A stretch of DNA of 15,864 nucleotides, from contig ML978414.1 of the NCBI GenBank assembly GCA_010015745.1, positions 1 to 15,864 on the forward strand. The letters are read 5' to 3'. The stretch comes from Setomelanomma holmii (taxonomy: Eukaryota > Ascomycota > Dothideomycetes > Pleosporales > Phaeosphaeriaceae). Shown here one piece after another: positions 7,201-15,864 of this stretch. A program made the position numbers and the translations under genes. The notes under the pieces are model-generated. The model did no database searches and was not told the DNA's origin. It saw only the letters and a program-made list of their open reading frames with translations. Positions within the stretch are counted from its first letter, which is position 1. Each line of letters begins with the position of its first letter.

Positions 7201-9342
7201 ATGTGTGGTATTTTTGCGTGCTATAAGTACGCGACTCGCTCTAGCACTCACAATTGCCCATCCAATGCCCCCCCCCCCCCCCCCCCCATTCTGTTGATAT
7301 GTGGCTAACAAGCGCAAAGGCACCCTGACGTGCAGAAGTTCAAGCCGACCGCTCTGAAAATGGGCAAGGCGTAAGTTCAGCCTCTTTTGCGTCTTGTTTG
7401 GCTAAATTGACTCAATATAAATAGTGTCCGACATCGAGGCCCGGATTGGAGTTAGCCAGCATGCGCAACGTATTCGACAGGAACGATCTAACTGTGAAAT
7501 TAAAGGTGGCAACTGGGTCGCAAACGACACCAGTAGGTTTTCAAGCTGCTCTGATTGTGGCATTGATGTGCTAACGGAAGCCAGTCCTCGTCCACGAGCG
7601 TCTAAGTATCGTCGGTGTTGGTATGTGGTCACATGACATATCAAAGTCTGAAGAAAAATTTATTTGAGTAGACACTGGCGCTCAACCGCTTATCAACGAC
7701 GATGAGACTGTCTCCCTGGCCGTCAATGGCGAAATTTACAACCACCGAATCCTCCGCAAGGGCTTGAAGAAGCCATACAACTTCAAAACACACTCAGATT
7801 GCGAGGTCATCATTCCGCTGGTAAGGACATATGGGCGCTCTAGGCAAAAGGAGTTAACGCAGGCAGTATCTCGAACATGACATCGATGCGCCACGACACC
7901 TGGACGGCATGTTCTCGTGGGTACTCCATGACAAGGTCCAAGATCGCATCATTGCCGCACGAGACCCCATTGGAATCACAACATTCTACATGGGCAGGTC
8001 GAGCGAAACGCCTGGCGCTGTGTTTTTCGCCTCAGAGCTCAAGTGCTTACACCCCGTCTGCGACAACATCATCTGCTTCCCTCCCGGTCATGTCTACGAC
8101 TCGAAAACCGACGAGCTGAAACGATACTATGACCCAAAGTGGCTGGTCGAGCATTCCAACATCCCCACCACGCCTGTAGACTACAAGGAGCTGAGGACAG
8201 CTTTGGAGCGATCAGTACGGAAGCGCATGATGGCGGAAGTGCCCTTTGGTGTGCTTCTATCTGGTGGTCTCGACTCGAGTTTGGTTGCCTCGATCGCACA
8301 ACGGGAAATCCAGCGTTTGAACGAGGCCTCGAGGAAATGGGCTGTCGTATCTAAGGGCAAGGCACACAACCAGGAAAGCCAACTGGTGGGTATCGATGAC
8401 CAGAACGAGCTCCAAACAGATCTGCTCCTTGGCCAGCTCAACTCTTTCTCCATCGGTCTTCCCAACGCCCCAGATGCCGTCGCTGCGCAAGAAGTGGCCG
8501 ACTTCTTGGGAACCAAGCACCACACTTTCACCTTTACGATCGAAGACGGCCTCAACGCGCTCACAGATGTCATCTTCCACCTTGAATCATTCGACGTAAC
8601 AACAATCCGCGCTTCAACACCTATGTTTTTGTTGGCACGTAAAATCAAGGCCATGGGCGTCAAGATGGTTCTCTCAGGCGAGGGCAGCGACGAGATATTC
8701 GGTGGATACCTGTACTTTCACAACGCTCCCGACAAAGCCGCCTTTCACGAAGAATGCATCCTCCGCGTCAAGAATCTGCATCTCGCGGACTGCCTGCGCG
8801 CCAACAAGTCCACATCCGCCTGGGGCATCGAAGCCCGGGTCCCCTTTCTTGACAAGAACTTCCTCAATGTCTCCATGAACATTGACCCAGCCGACAAGCT
8901 GCACAGCAAGGATCGCATTGAGAAGTACATTCTGCGCAAAGCGTTTGATACCAGCGACGAGCCCGAAACGCAGCCCTACCTGCCTGACAAGATTCTGTGG
9001 AGACAGAAGGAGCAGTTCTCCGACGGCGTGGGGTACGGCTGGATCGATGCGCTCAAGGACAATGCTGAGCTCCACATTACGGACGAGATGATGAAGAACC
9101 CTAAGCCAGAGTGGGGCAACGACATTCCGGACTCAAAGGAGGCGTATTGGTATAGGTGCATGTTTCACGAGCATTTCCCGAGTTACTGCGCAGACACGGT
9201 TGTGCGCTGGACGCCGACATGGAGTAACCAGACGGATCCTTCTGGACGGTGAGTTTCTTGAATTATTGATTTTGGGTGTGATGGGCTAATAAAGGATAGT
9301 GCTATTGGGGTCCACGCGCAAAAGTACGAGACCGCGAAGTAA
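7201..9342 (+). CDS. asn2: Asparagine synthetase (glutamine-hydrolysing), 8 exons
   Basis: The enzyme makes asparagine from aspartate, ATP and glutamine in the cytosol. I place exons at 7201-7226, 7320-7370, 7425-7450, 7506-7532, 7585-7620, 7672-7820, 7867-9248 and 9300-9342. The spliced length is 1,740 bases, 579 residues, normal for fungal Asn2. The glutaminase domain starts MCGIFAC with nucleophile Cys2 and includes HRGPDWSG, Arg49 (HERLSIV) and Asn74 (NGEIYNH). The synthetase domain has the ATP-binding SGGLDS (237-242), GEGSDEIFGGY (376-386) and WGIEARVPFLD (424-434). Introns are 46 to 93 bases; CTAAC branch sites are clear in introns 1, 3 and 4. Intron 3 has an unusual donor, GTTAGC. A loop of roughly 40 residues after SGGLDS looks typical of fungal copies, from memory of the family. 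No lesion is visible. It is convergent with the NRPS. Confidence 0.95.
7268..7287 (+). repeat. Run of 20 C inside asn2 intron 1
   Basis: An uninterrupted mononucleotide run lies in the middle of intron 1 (7227-7319), about 17 bases before the CTAAC branch site at 7305-7309. Such runs change length easily and are prone to sequencing error. It is not coding. Confidence 0.9.
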
Positions 9343-10777
9343 GTGTTGTGTTGGATTGGTGGTGCTCGAGTCGCGTTCGGAGGATAAGCGTATACCCATA
9401 ATATTCTGCTAGGTCCGGTGTCGGACGGTGCGTCGTGGAGATATAGAGTCATGGCGGTGTCTCCTTGAGAACATATAGAATGATCTTTTTTGTGCGTGTA
9501 ATAGATCGCGTTGCCTCCTTCACGTCGACTTCACATCACTTCACGACACAAAGACGATACGTCTCCAACCAGAAAATAGATTCGAAGATATGTAGGACAT
9601 GCGAAGATATATCCAAGCACAGCGAATTCCTCCATTGTTCTCTTGATTATCATGGAACGCTTCACACCCAGGATCCATACATTTACACCACGCTATAATG
9701 CACATCACACATCACTCCCATCTCCTCCATTCACCCAAACTTAAACCACTGCCTCGGAAAGAGTCTTAGACCGACAGAGCCTAGAAGTATATGAGTTCTA
9801 GAAGTTGTCAGCCTGGCACTACACTAAAAACTATCTCTGTAAATCTACTCTCTATAGTAGATTATTGAGAAGAACCAAGAGCTTTAAAGATTAATCACAT
9901 GATAAGCGTGCATACGCCCTTGTTTGGATCAAATTTGCTAGTTACGGGGTTTATTATTGATTGCTTTGGCGATTTTATCAAGAAATTATCTCGATTGTTC
10001 TCAAGTGTATTGTTTGTAACGAGATCATGTACCAAACCTCGTTCCATTTCTGAATCTGAGCTAAATCGGATCGACTCCATATCAGACACTGGTCTGTATC
10101 AGACTAGTATCGGACCGCCTTGTGCCACTGCGGGTTTTCATTCCCCTCTCATGTATATAAGGACTGTTCCTCTGCGATTGTGGTTCGGTAGCTTTTCTGT
10201 ATCCTTTCGTACCAGACCTACAGGTGGCAATTGTATCTCAGGTCCCACGCACTCCCATATGCCTCTGAGTGAGTTTCGCACCGCATTTGGATCTCTTGTC
10301 TTACCTGCGTCGTTACATTGGTAACAATTCGGCCAGCTTCGTCGCGTGAATCGTGGGATCCTATTCGCGCGAACAGCTTGCTGCTGGCTTTTATTATAAT
10401 AAGCGTTGAGATCACGAAAGATATGTTGTGTCAGACTATGGACTATATGTACCTTCAAGCCATAAGAGCAAGAAGGTCGGCCTTTTTGCATCCGACATGT
10501 TGCATAGCAACCTAACAAGAATCATATTGAACAGATGATGCTAACGATGTGGAGTGTCGAAGGCTGCATAGCACGTTAGGGTGGGGTGACCGGAATTGGT
10601 ATGCTTACCCTATGAATACAGAAGCGACAATAAGCAGAGAACTGGTTGATTGCCATGAATCGAGGGTCTATGAGACTATATACCTATATAATGTGTGCTT
10701 ACTCGATCCAGCCGAGAGGAGCTAAATGTGTTGACTAACACTATGCGTTTATCGCGCTATGTACATCATGGTTACCA
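9343..10777. other. Convergent intergenic region between asn2 and the NRPS gene
   Basis: About 1.4 kb between the 3' ends of the two genes. I see no recognisable gene. The longest frames are 9899-10324 (plus, 141 residues) and 10138-10518 (minus, 126 residues); they overlap antisense to each other and show no known motif. Both 3' untranslated regions and polyadenylation signals must lie here; CCATAATATT near 9396 is a candidate AT-rich signal for asn2. An 8-base inverted repeat with a 6-base loop lies at 9842-9863 (AATCTACT paired with AGTAGATT). A decayed mobile element is possible but I cannot show it. Confidence 0.5.
9842..9863. repeat. Small perfect hairpin
   Basis: AATCTACT at 9842-9849 and AGTAGATT at 9856-9863 can pair over 8 bases around a 6-base loop. 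The function is unknown and chance is a fair explanation in AT-rich DNA. Confidence 0.35.
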
Positions 10778-10778
10778 T

Positions 10779-13700
10779 CTATAGCTTGGCAATGAAATCT
10801 TTGATAGCCGTGTTTCCCGCTGTTGAGCTCATCAACATAACGACAGCGCGACGCAAGGTTCCTAGCAAATCCGTGGCCACTTCATTCGAGATGTGATCTG
10901 CAACGTGCATCTGGATGTAGAGTGTCTCTTGAGACTCGGTTATGATGAGTTCTACGTCCGTGACGCCGTACAGCGGTGCAAGATTGTGTTCGAAGATCCC
11001 GAATTCAATGTCCTCCAAACGAAGTGATGCCCCTGGTCCTTGACGCAGGTAATTCATCGCAGAGGAGAATTCCGTACCCGACGGCAAGTCTGTGCACACG
11101 TCAAGAATATTGTGTTCAGTGAGTGTTGCGTGAGCCGCACCAGCGACTTGCTGATCTTGAACAAATTGTAGCAGATCCAGAAGCCCCCAACTCGCTTGGA
11201 TATGAACGCGGATTGGTTTGAGGGCGATGCAGCATCCGACCGCATTTGCAACGGTGGAGCGCACTACCGAGCGTCCCGCCACAACCTCTGCAAACAAAAC
11301 GTCATGTGACTGGCTGTGACGCGCAAGCGTGAGCGCCCACGCTGCTTTTACCACACTGGCAAAGGCAATGCTCTGGATGGGTGATTTGGGAACTTCAGCT
11401 TGGTAGGCGTCTGATGCGCGCATTTGAAACAGCTGGCCATCTGGCAGGACCTTCCCGATACGAGGCATGCATGCGTTTTGAAGAACTTGACGATAATGTT
11501 GAATGGCTGATGATTCGTCCTGATGCTTAAGAACATCCTCCATGTACTCTCGGAAGGGGGTGGGCGGAATGGACAGTTGTATCCCGTTGAAAGACGAGGC
11601 AAAATTGCCCAGGATGACAGGCAGGGATGTCGCGTCGTGCAGTGCGTGTGAGATGCGGAGAACGACGCGGCTTTTTGTCGCGTTCTTGTCGATAATGAGT
11701 GCTGCCTCAAACATTGGTTCTTCGATATTGACGGGTCGAGAGAGAGCATCTGCGTGTAGCTTGACTAATGCCTGGTCGATAGAAGGAACCGCGGCCATGA
11801 TCTTCACTCTTGGTGTCGATTGCCGTAGCACGATCTGAAATAGTTTGCCGCGAACCACTTTGAAAATCGTCCTCAAACATTCAATCTGGGCAACAAGCTC
11901 GGAGCAAGCGTAGCGGAAACGCTCAGCATCGAGCTGGCCAGTACCATCGAATACGAACCAATCATAATGTGCTTGTTCTTTGCACGTGTTAGCAAAGACG
12001 AAGCGACTCTGTGCATGAGTCGCGGGGAGAATGGATTGAAATTCCCCGCAATCCCGGCCGTCGCTTTCGTCCAACCGTGTTCGACTGAGAATTTCCAGAT
12101 CTGCGTTGTCCAATCGTGCAAGAGGAAAGTCGCTCACAGTCAGCGTGGGCTTGGCGGCGGCCAGCTCGGTGGTCAGCTCAAGGAGCGCAGCGCGATACTC
12201 TTCCAGCCAGCGTCCAAGCGCGTCCCTGTGGAGGGTCTTTTTGCTAAATCGCAGCCCGATCTGCATGCGGCCGGCGACCACTGAGACAGACACGTCGATC
12301 GCGGCCAGGATGTGGGTAGAGGTGCCCGCATCGGCCGTTGTGGCCTCGCCGTCCAGTGCGAACAGGCCACCAGCTCCGCCCTCTGCCTGCTGGAAGCGTC
12401 CCATGTAGTTGAATAGGACCTCCATAGGCCGATGATGCGCGAATGTGTTGGGTCCCGAGGCGTGCAGGAAGCGCTCGCGGAAATAGCGCATGCCATGTTC
12501 CGGCACAGCCCGTCGTCGATCCTTGACGTGGCGTAGGGTATCGACCAAGCCTGGCAAACCCTCCGAGATTGGCACGTGGAGCGGCGTCATCGTTGTGAAC
12601 CACCCGACCGTCTCTGCAGCCAGCGTGCTGTCGTCTTCTTCATCCGCGATACGGCCGTGCCCCTCGACAAAGACGGCAGGCACAGCGCGGTCGGGAAACA
12701 CATGGGCGAAGGAGTGGAAGAGAGCGGCGAGCATGAGCTCGACTGGCTCCGACCGCAGCGGAAGGTTGGCGTCTCCGAAGAGCACATTGGTTGTGGCCTC
12801 GTCGAGCTCGACCTTTACTTCCACAGTGTCAGCTCCGGTGTATTGTCCCGGGCTCAAGCCCCAGTAGTCCCAGCTCGCGGCCGGCACGTCGTGAGGCAGC
12901 GAGGGCTTTGTATTGCCGTTTGCGCGAGCAGCATTAGCTAGCAGGTGCTGTTGTTCGATCCAGCGGGGAAAAGAAAGGGCATGGGGATTGAGTGGGGCCC
13001 GCTGCAGCAGCAAATCCTCCAATTCTCGCAGCAAGATGCGCCACGACACCAGGTCGATAACGAGGTGGTGGGCCGTCATATGCAGCGTCTGCATGCCGGC
13101 AGTCTCTATGAGGTCCGCGGCGAATACGGGGCCGCATGCGAGGTCCAGGCTGCATTTGGACGCCCGTGTCACCGCCGCCAGCGCCGTCCGGTCTGCCACC
13201 TGGTGCGCGCGGAAACGGTACGACCCATCAAGTTCTTTTTGGATCCACTGCTGCCACCCGGCAGCGGCAGTGTGCTGGAAGCGGGCACGCAACATCGCAT
13301 GCTTGGCCACCACGGCGTCGAGGGCGCGAGAAAGATCTTCAAGCTGCACCGGCCGCTGGATGCGAAGTTGCACCGACTGATTGAAGCGATAATCGCCATC
13401 GGCACGTAGACCGTCCGCGGCAACGTCGTTGAAAAAGACTTGCTGCATTGGGGACAGTCCAAAGGGTCCGTCTGGCACCTCTGACCCGAAAACGGTCCGC
13501 TGTGCATCTGCGACGGTTTCGAGCGCCAGCGCCGCTAACGAGGGACTCAGAAGAATGGCGCGCACCGTCACGACCAGACCAAGGGCGCTGCATGCCACCA
13601 CGAGCTGCATGGACGTAATTGAGTCGCCGCCGAGGGAGAGGAACGAGGATGTGCGGCGGATCCGGCTGAGTGGCACGCTCAAAACTTGACTCCACGCCTG

Positions 13701-15864
13701 TTGCAGTTGGCGCTCGACATGCGTTGCCGGCATTGCGTCTGCGTCTTCAGCCTCCTCAGTGCCAGTGAGGTCTGCGATCTCGTCTGGTGACAATGAATCC
13801 ACCCAGCGAGTGAGGGCGAGCCGGTCCGTCTTCCCTGACGCGCCTACCGCCACGGCTGCTAGCGGGATCCAGATGCTTGGTACCATGTAGTGCATTACGC
13901 GCTTCGACAAGCCGAGTTGCGCATCGCGTAACTGCAGTTGAGCGCTCTCCTTATGTTCTTCAGAAATGCGTTGGACAGTAGCGTTCTCATGACGTCCGGC
14001 TGCCCAATTCTCACCAAGGACGACAGATGCCACAAGACGATTAGCTAGAGGTCCCTTGCGCATGTAGAGCACGACTGCATCGTGCACGCCTGCTTGCTTT
14101 CCTATGTAGTACTCGATCTCGCCAATCTCCACCCGCTGGCCGCGGATCTTGACCTGCGTGTCACGGCGGCCCAGGTAGGTTAGCGAGCCGTCCGTGTTCT
14201 GTCGTACCAGGTCGCCGGTACGATACATGCGCCGGCCAGGGCTGAGGCCTAGCTCCTGCACAAACGTCGGGTCCGTCACGAAGGCAGCGGCTGTCTTGTC
14301 AGGATCGTTGAGGTATCCGCGAGCCAGCAGTGGACCCTCGATGAGCAGCTCGCCGGGCGCGCCAAGCGGAACCAGTTGTCCGATGTTAGCAGGGTTGACC
14401 ACCCAAGTTCCTCCAGCAATTGCCGTTCCTATATTTAGGGCCACTGAACTGTCCTTTACTTTGTTACATGTCGAGTGTATACAGCACTCCGAAGGCCCAT
14501 ATGCGTTGATGATGTCGGCATGCTCTATCCATTGATCGACAACCTTGGCCTGGACAGCTTCACCCATCAGAATCAATGTTCGTACTGTAGGTGTATCTTG
14601 TGGCTGAACTAGCGCAGCTACAGTTGATGTTAAGGTAGCTATAGTGACCCTCGCTTCTGTCAGGTAATATGTGAGCCTGTTAACGCGATCGTCTTCTGAG
14701 GGAACACAGATACATGCGCCCCACGAAAGGGTTGTTATAATCTCCTGAATGGCAGCATCAAATGTGAAAGCCGCAAACTGCAACAGTCGGTCGCGAGGCT
14801 GTATATCGAGTCTACGACCATGATGGTAGATACTTGTCGTGAGGGCACCATGGTCGAGCACGACCCCCTTGGGCGTGCCAGTGCTGCCGGAGGTGTAGAT
14901 GACCCAGGCTACGTGCTCGGGCCGTACCGATGGGCAGAGCTCGTCAAGTGTCGTTGCATTCACTGTAGATGGATCGTCAAAGAAAGAGTCGACAGTGAGC
15001 AGTTGTGTGAGGGCTGTCAGCTCTGCCAGACGCTGCTCATGGCTGCGATCGACTAGTACAAGTGGTGCGGCCGTGTCGTTGACAATGCCTTGGATGCGGC
15101 TCAGCGGATGCTGCACACCCAGAGGCACCACGGCGCCGCCAGCGCGGAGAATGGCCAGCATGGCCACCACTCCCCACTTCGATTTGTCCATGCACAGCCC
15201 AACCATTACCTCAGGGCCAACGCCGAGCTTGACCAAGCGGTGGGCCAATTGACGGCTGGCATTTTCTAGCTGCCCGTAGGTCATCTCGCCGTCCCACGCG
15301 CTGATTGCTGGTGCTGTTGGCTGGGTGGCCATCTTGTCAAGCACTAGATCGTGCACGCAGCGCTCGGCACGTGGCGGCATAGTTGAGTTCCACCTGCGGA
15401 ACTGCTCCTTGTCCTCAGCAGACAGCAGCCTAAGCTGCCCGAGCGGCTGATCGACGTTTTCGCATACGGCGCGGATGGCTTGCACCAGGCTCTTGGCCAG
15501 TCTTGAGGCGGCTGTTTCTGAGAGTGCTGCTGTCGAATACTGTATGTTCATGTCGAGCCCAGCCGGCGAGACGCTGATATTGACGTTAACATCATACTCT
15601 GTTGGGTCTTCTGATCCCAGACCCTCAAGAGTAATTACGGCTTCTTCAGAGCTCAGTGCGCTCTGTCGCTTGTATGATAGAGTACTGTTGAATAGCGGCT
15701 GGTCTCTAGACAGCCCAAGCGCATGCTGGAGGGAGGCTAGCGACGTTCGCTGGTGATCAAACGCTTCGGCTGATTGACGTTGCAGTTGACGAGCTGTGTC
15801 GGATACGCTTGCGCTCCAGTCTAGCTGTACATGGCATACAAGCATGTTGATCATAGGCCCTACT
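10779..15864 (-). CDS. Nonribosomal peptide synthetase, C-terminal part: (C)-A-T-E-CT
   Basis: The frame is open to the right edge; the Met at 15854 lies inside a condensation-domain motif (VGPMINMLVCHV), so the gene is partial here and continues beyond 15864. Counting from that Met, residues 1-145 are the end of a condensation domain. An adenylation domain spans about 165-680: YTSGSTGTPKG at 320, NAYGPSE at 450, YRTGDLV, GRRDTQVKIRGQRVEIGEIE, SGKTDR. A thiolation domain spans about 710-780, with carrier Ser745 in LGGDSI. An epimerisation domain spans about 795-1240 (HHLVIDLVSW at 929, VGWFTTMTP, FNYMGRF). A terminal condensation-like domain spans about 1272-1691 (SHALHDATS at 1402). There is no thioesterase and no intron is needed. 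In the family, A activates an amino acid, T carries it, E inverts it to D, and CT releases and usually cyclises the peptide. Stop TAG is at 10779-10781. The product is unknown. Confidence 0.95.
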   Translation of the reverse strand, partial: VGPMINMLVCHVQLDWSASVSDTARQLQRQSAEAFDHQRTSLASLQHALGLSRDQPLFNSTLSYKRQSALSSEEAVITLEGLGSEDPTEYDVNVNISVSPAGLDMNIQYSTAALSETAASRLAKSLVQAIRAVCENVDQPLGQLRLLSAEDKEQFRRWNSTMPPRAERCVHDLVLDKMATQPTAPAISAWDGEMTYGQLENASRQLAHRLVKLGVGPEVMVGLCMDKSKWGVVAMLAILRAGGAVVPLGVQHPLSRIQGIVNDTAAPLVLVDRSHEQRLAELTALTQLLTVDSFFDDPSTVNATTLDELCPSVRPEHVAWVIYTSGSTGTPKGVVLDHGALTTSIYHHGRRLDIQPRDRLLQFAAFTFDAAIQEIITTLSWGACICVPSEDDRVNRLTYYLTEARVTIATLTSTVAALVQPQDTPTVRTLILMGEAVQAKVVDQWIEHADIINAYGPSECCIHSTCNKVKDSSVALNIGTAIAGGTWVVNPANIGQLVPLGAPGELLIEGPLLARGYLNDPDKTAAAFVTDPTFVQELGLSPGRRMYRTGDLVRQNTDGSLTYLGRRDTQVKIRGQRVEIGEIEYYIGKQAGVHDAVVLYMRKGPLANRLVASVVLGENWAAGRHENATVQRISEEHKESAQLQLRDAQLGLSKRVMHYMVPSIWIPLAAVAVGASGKTDRLALTRWVDSLSPDEIADLTGTEEAEDADAMPATHVERQLQQAWSQVLSVPLSRIRRTSSFLSLGGDSITSMQLVVACSALGLVVTVRAILLSPSLAALALETVADAQRTVFGSEVPDGPFGLSPMQQVFFNDVAADGLRADGDYRFNQSVQLRIQRPVQLEDLSRALDAVVAKHAMLRARFQHTAAAGWQQWIQKELDGSYRFRAHQVADRTALAAVTRASKCSLDLACGPVFAADLIETAGMQTLHMTAHHLVIDLVSWRILLRELEDLLLQRAPLNPHALSFPRWIEQQHLLANAARANGNTKPSLPHDVPAASWDYWGLSPGQYTGADTVEVKVELDEATTNVLFGDANLPLRSEPVELMLAALFHSFAHVFPDRAVPAVFVEGHGRIADEEDDSTLAAETVGWFTTMTPLHVPISEGLPGLVDTLRHVKDRRRAVPEHGMRYFRERFLHASGPNTFAHHRPMEVLFNYMGRFQQAEGGAGGLFALDGEATTADAGTSTHILAAIDVSVSVVAGRMQIGLRFSKKTLHRDALGRWLEEYRAALLELTTELAAAKPTLTVSDFPLARLDNADLEILSRTRLDESDGRDCGEFQSILPATHAQSRFVFANTCKEQAHYDWFVFDGTGQLDAERFRYACSELVAQIECLRTIFKVVRGKLFQIVLRQSTPRVKIMAAVPSIDQALVKLHADALSRPVNIEEPMFEAALIIDKNATKSRVVLRISHALHDATSLPVILGNFASSFNGIQLSIPPTPFREYMEDVLKHQDESSAIQHYRQVLQNACMPRIGKVLPDGQLFQMRASDAYQAEVPKSPIQSIAFASVVKAAWALTLARHSQSHDVLFAEVVAGRSVVRSTVANAVGCCIALKPIRVHIQASWGLLDLLQFVQDQQVAGAAHATLTEHNILDVCTDLPSGTEFSSAMNYLRQGPGASLRLEDIEFGIFEHNLAPLYGVTDVELIITESQETLYIQMHVADHISNEVATDLLGTLRRAVVMLMSSTAGNTAIKDFIAKL

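Noticed and set aside
7909..9252. Asparagine synthetase starting at 7909 and stopping at 9252
   Set aside because: This is only most of the large seventh exon. Splicing joins six upstream exons that encode MCGIFAC through NGEIYNH and one downstream exon that ends at 9342.
12106..13409. Several plus-strand frames across the NRPS gene
   Set aside because: They are shadows of a high-GC coding strand and have no domain motifs.
15852..15854. ATG at 15854 as the true start of the NRPS
   Set aside because: It lies inside a condensation-domain motif and the frame is open up to the window edge, so the protein continues upstream.
1..15864. CRISPR array, tRNA or rRNA genes, or a bacterial operon
   Set aside because: I saw no spaced direct repeats or RNA gene signatures, and the spliced asn2 gene shows that the DNA is eukaryotic.

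Overview
This window is filamentous ascomycete DNA (Pezizomycotina). The evidence is short introns (46 to 93 bases) with CTAAC-type branch sites, Fot1/pogo-type DNA transposons with TA target duplications, and a large nonribosomal peptide synthetase (NRPS) that ends in a condensation-like domain instead of a thioesterase. A Dothideomycete is plausible, but that is inference.

Layout. Bases 1-164 are flanking DNA with nothing I recognise. Bases 167-6236 are a cluster of three DNA transposons. Element 2 (ends 167 and 4104) carries element 1 (179-2265) inserted inside its left terminal inverted repeat. Element 3 (4114-6236, transposase on the minus strand) starts only nine bases after element 2 ends. 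All three have TA target duplications and clear inverted repeats, and all three transposase genes are broken. Element 2 is the most decayed and element 3 the least (one stop codon in an otherwise open 608-codon frame). Several of the nonsense changes fit C-to-T in a CpA context, as in repeat-induced point mutation (RIP).

Bases 6239-7200 are the upstream region of an apparently intact asparagine synthetase gene (7201-9342, plus strand). I resolve it as eight exons coding for 579 residues. Bases 9343-10778 are a convergent intergenic stretch with no gene I can support. From 10778 to the right edge runs the C-terminal part of a fungal NRPS on the minus strand, at least 1,691 residues ordered (C)-A-T-E-CT. 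It extends beyond the window.

The NRPS should activate an amino acid, epimerise it to the D form, and release the peptide through a terminal condensation-like (CT) domain with an SHxxxDxxS motif, a type tied to macrocyclisation. The asparagine synthetase is probably the ordinary housekeeping enzyme. Its closeness to the NRPS raises an untested possibility of precursor supply. The most distinctive features are the exactly reconstructable nested transposon insertion and the E-CT ending of the NRPS.
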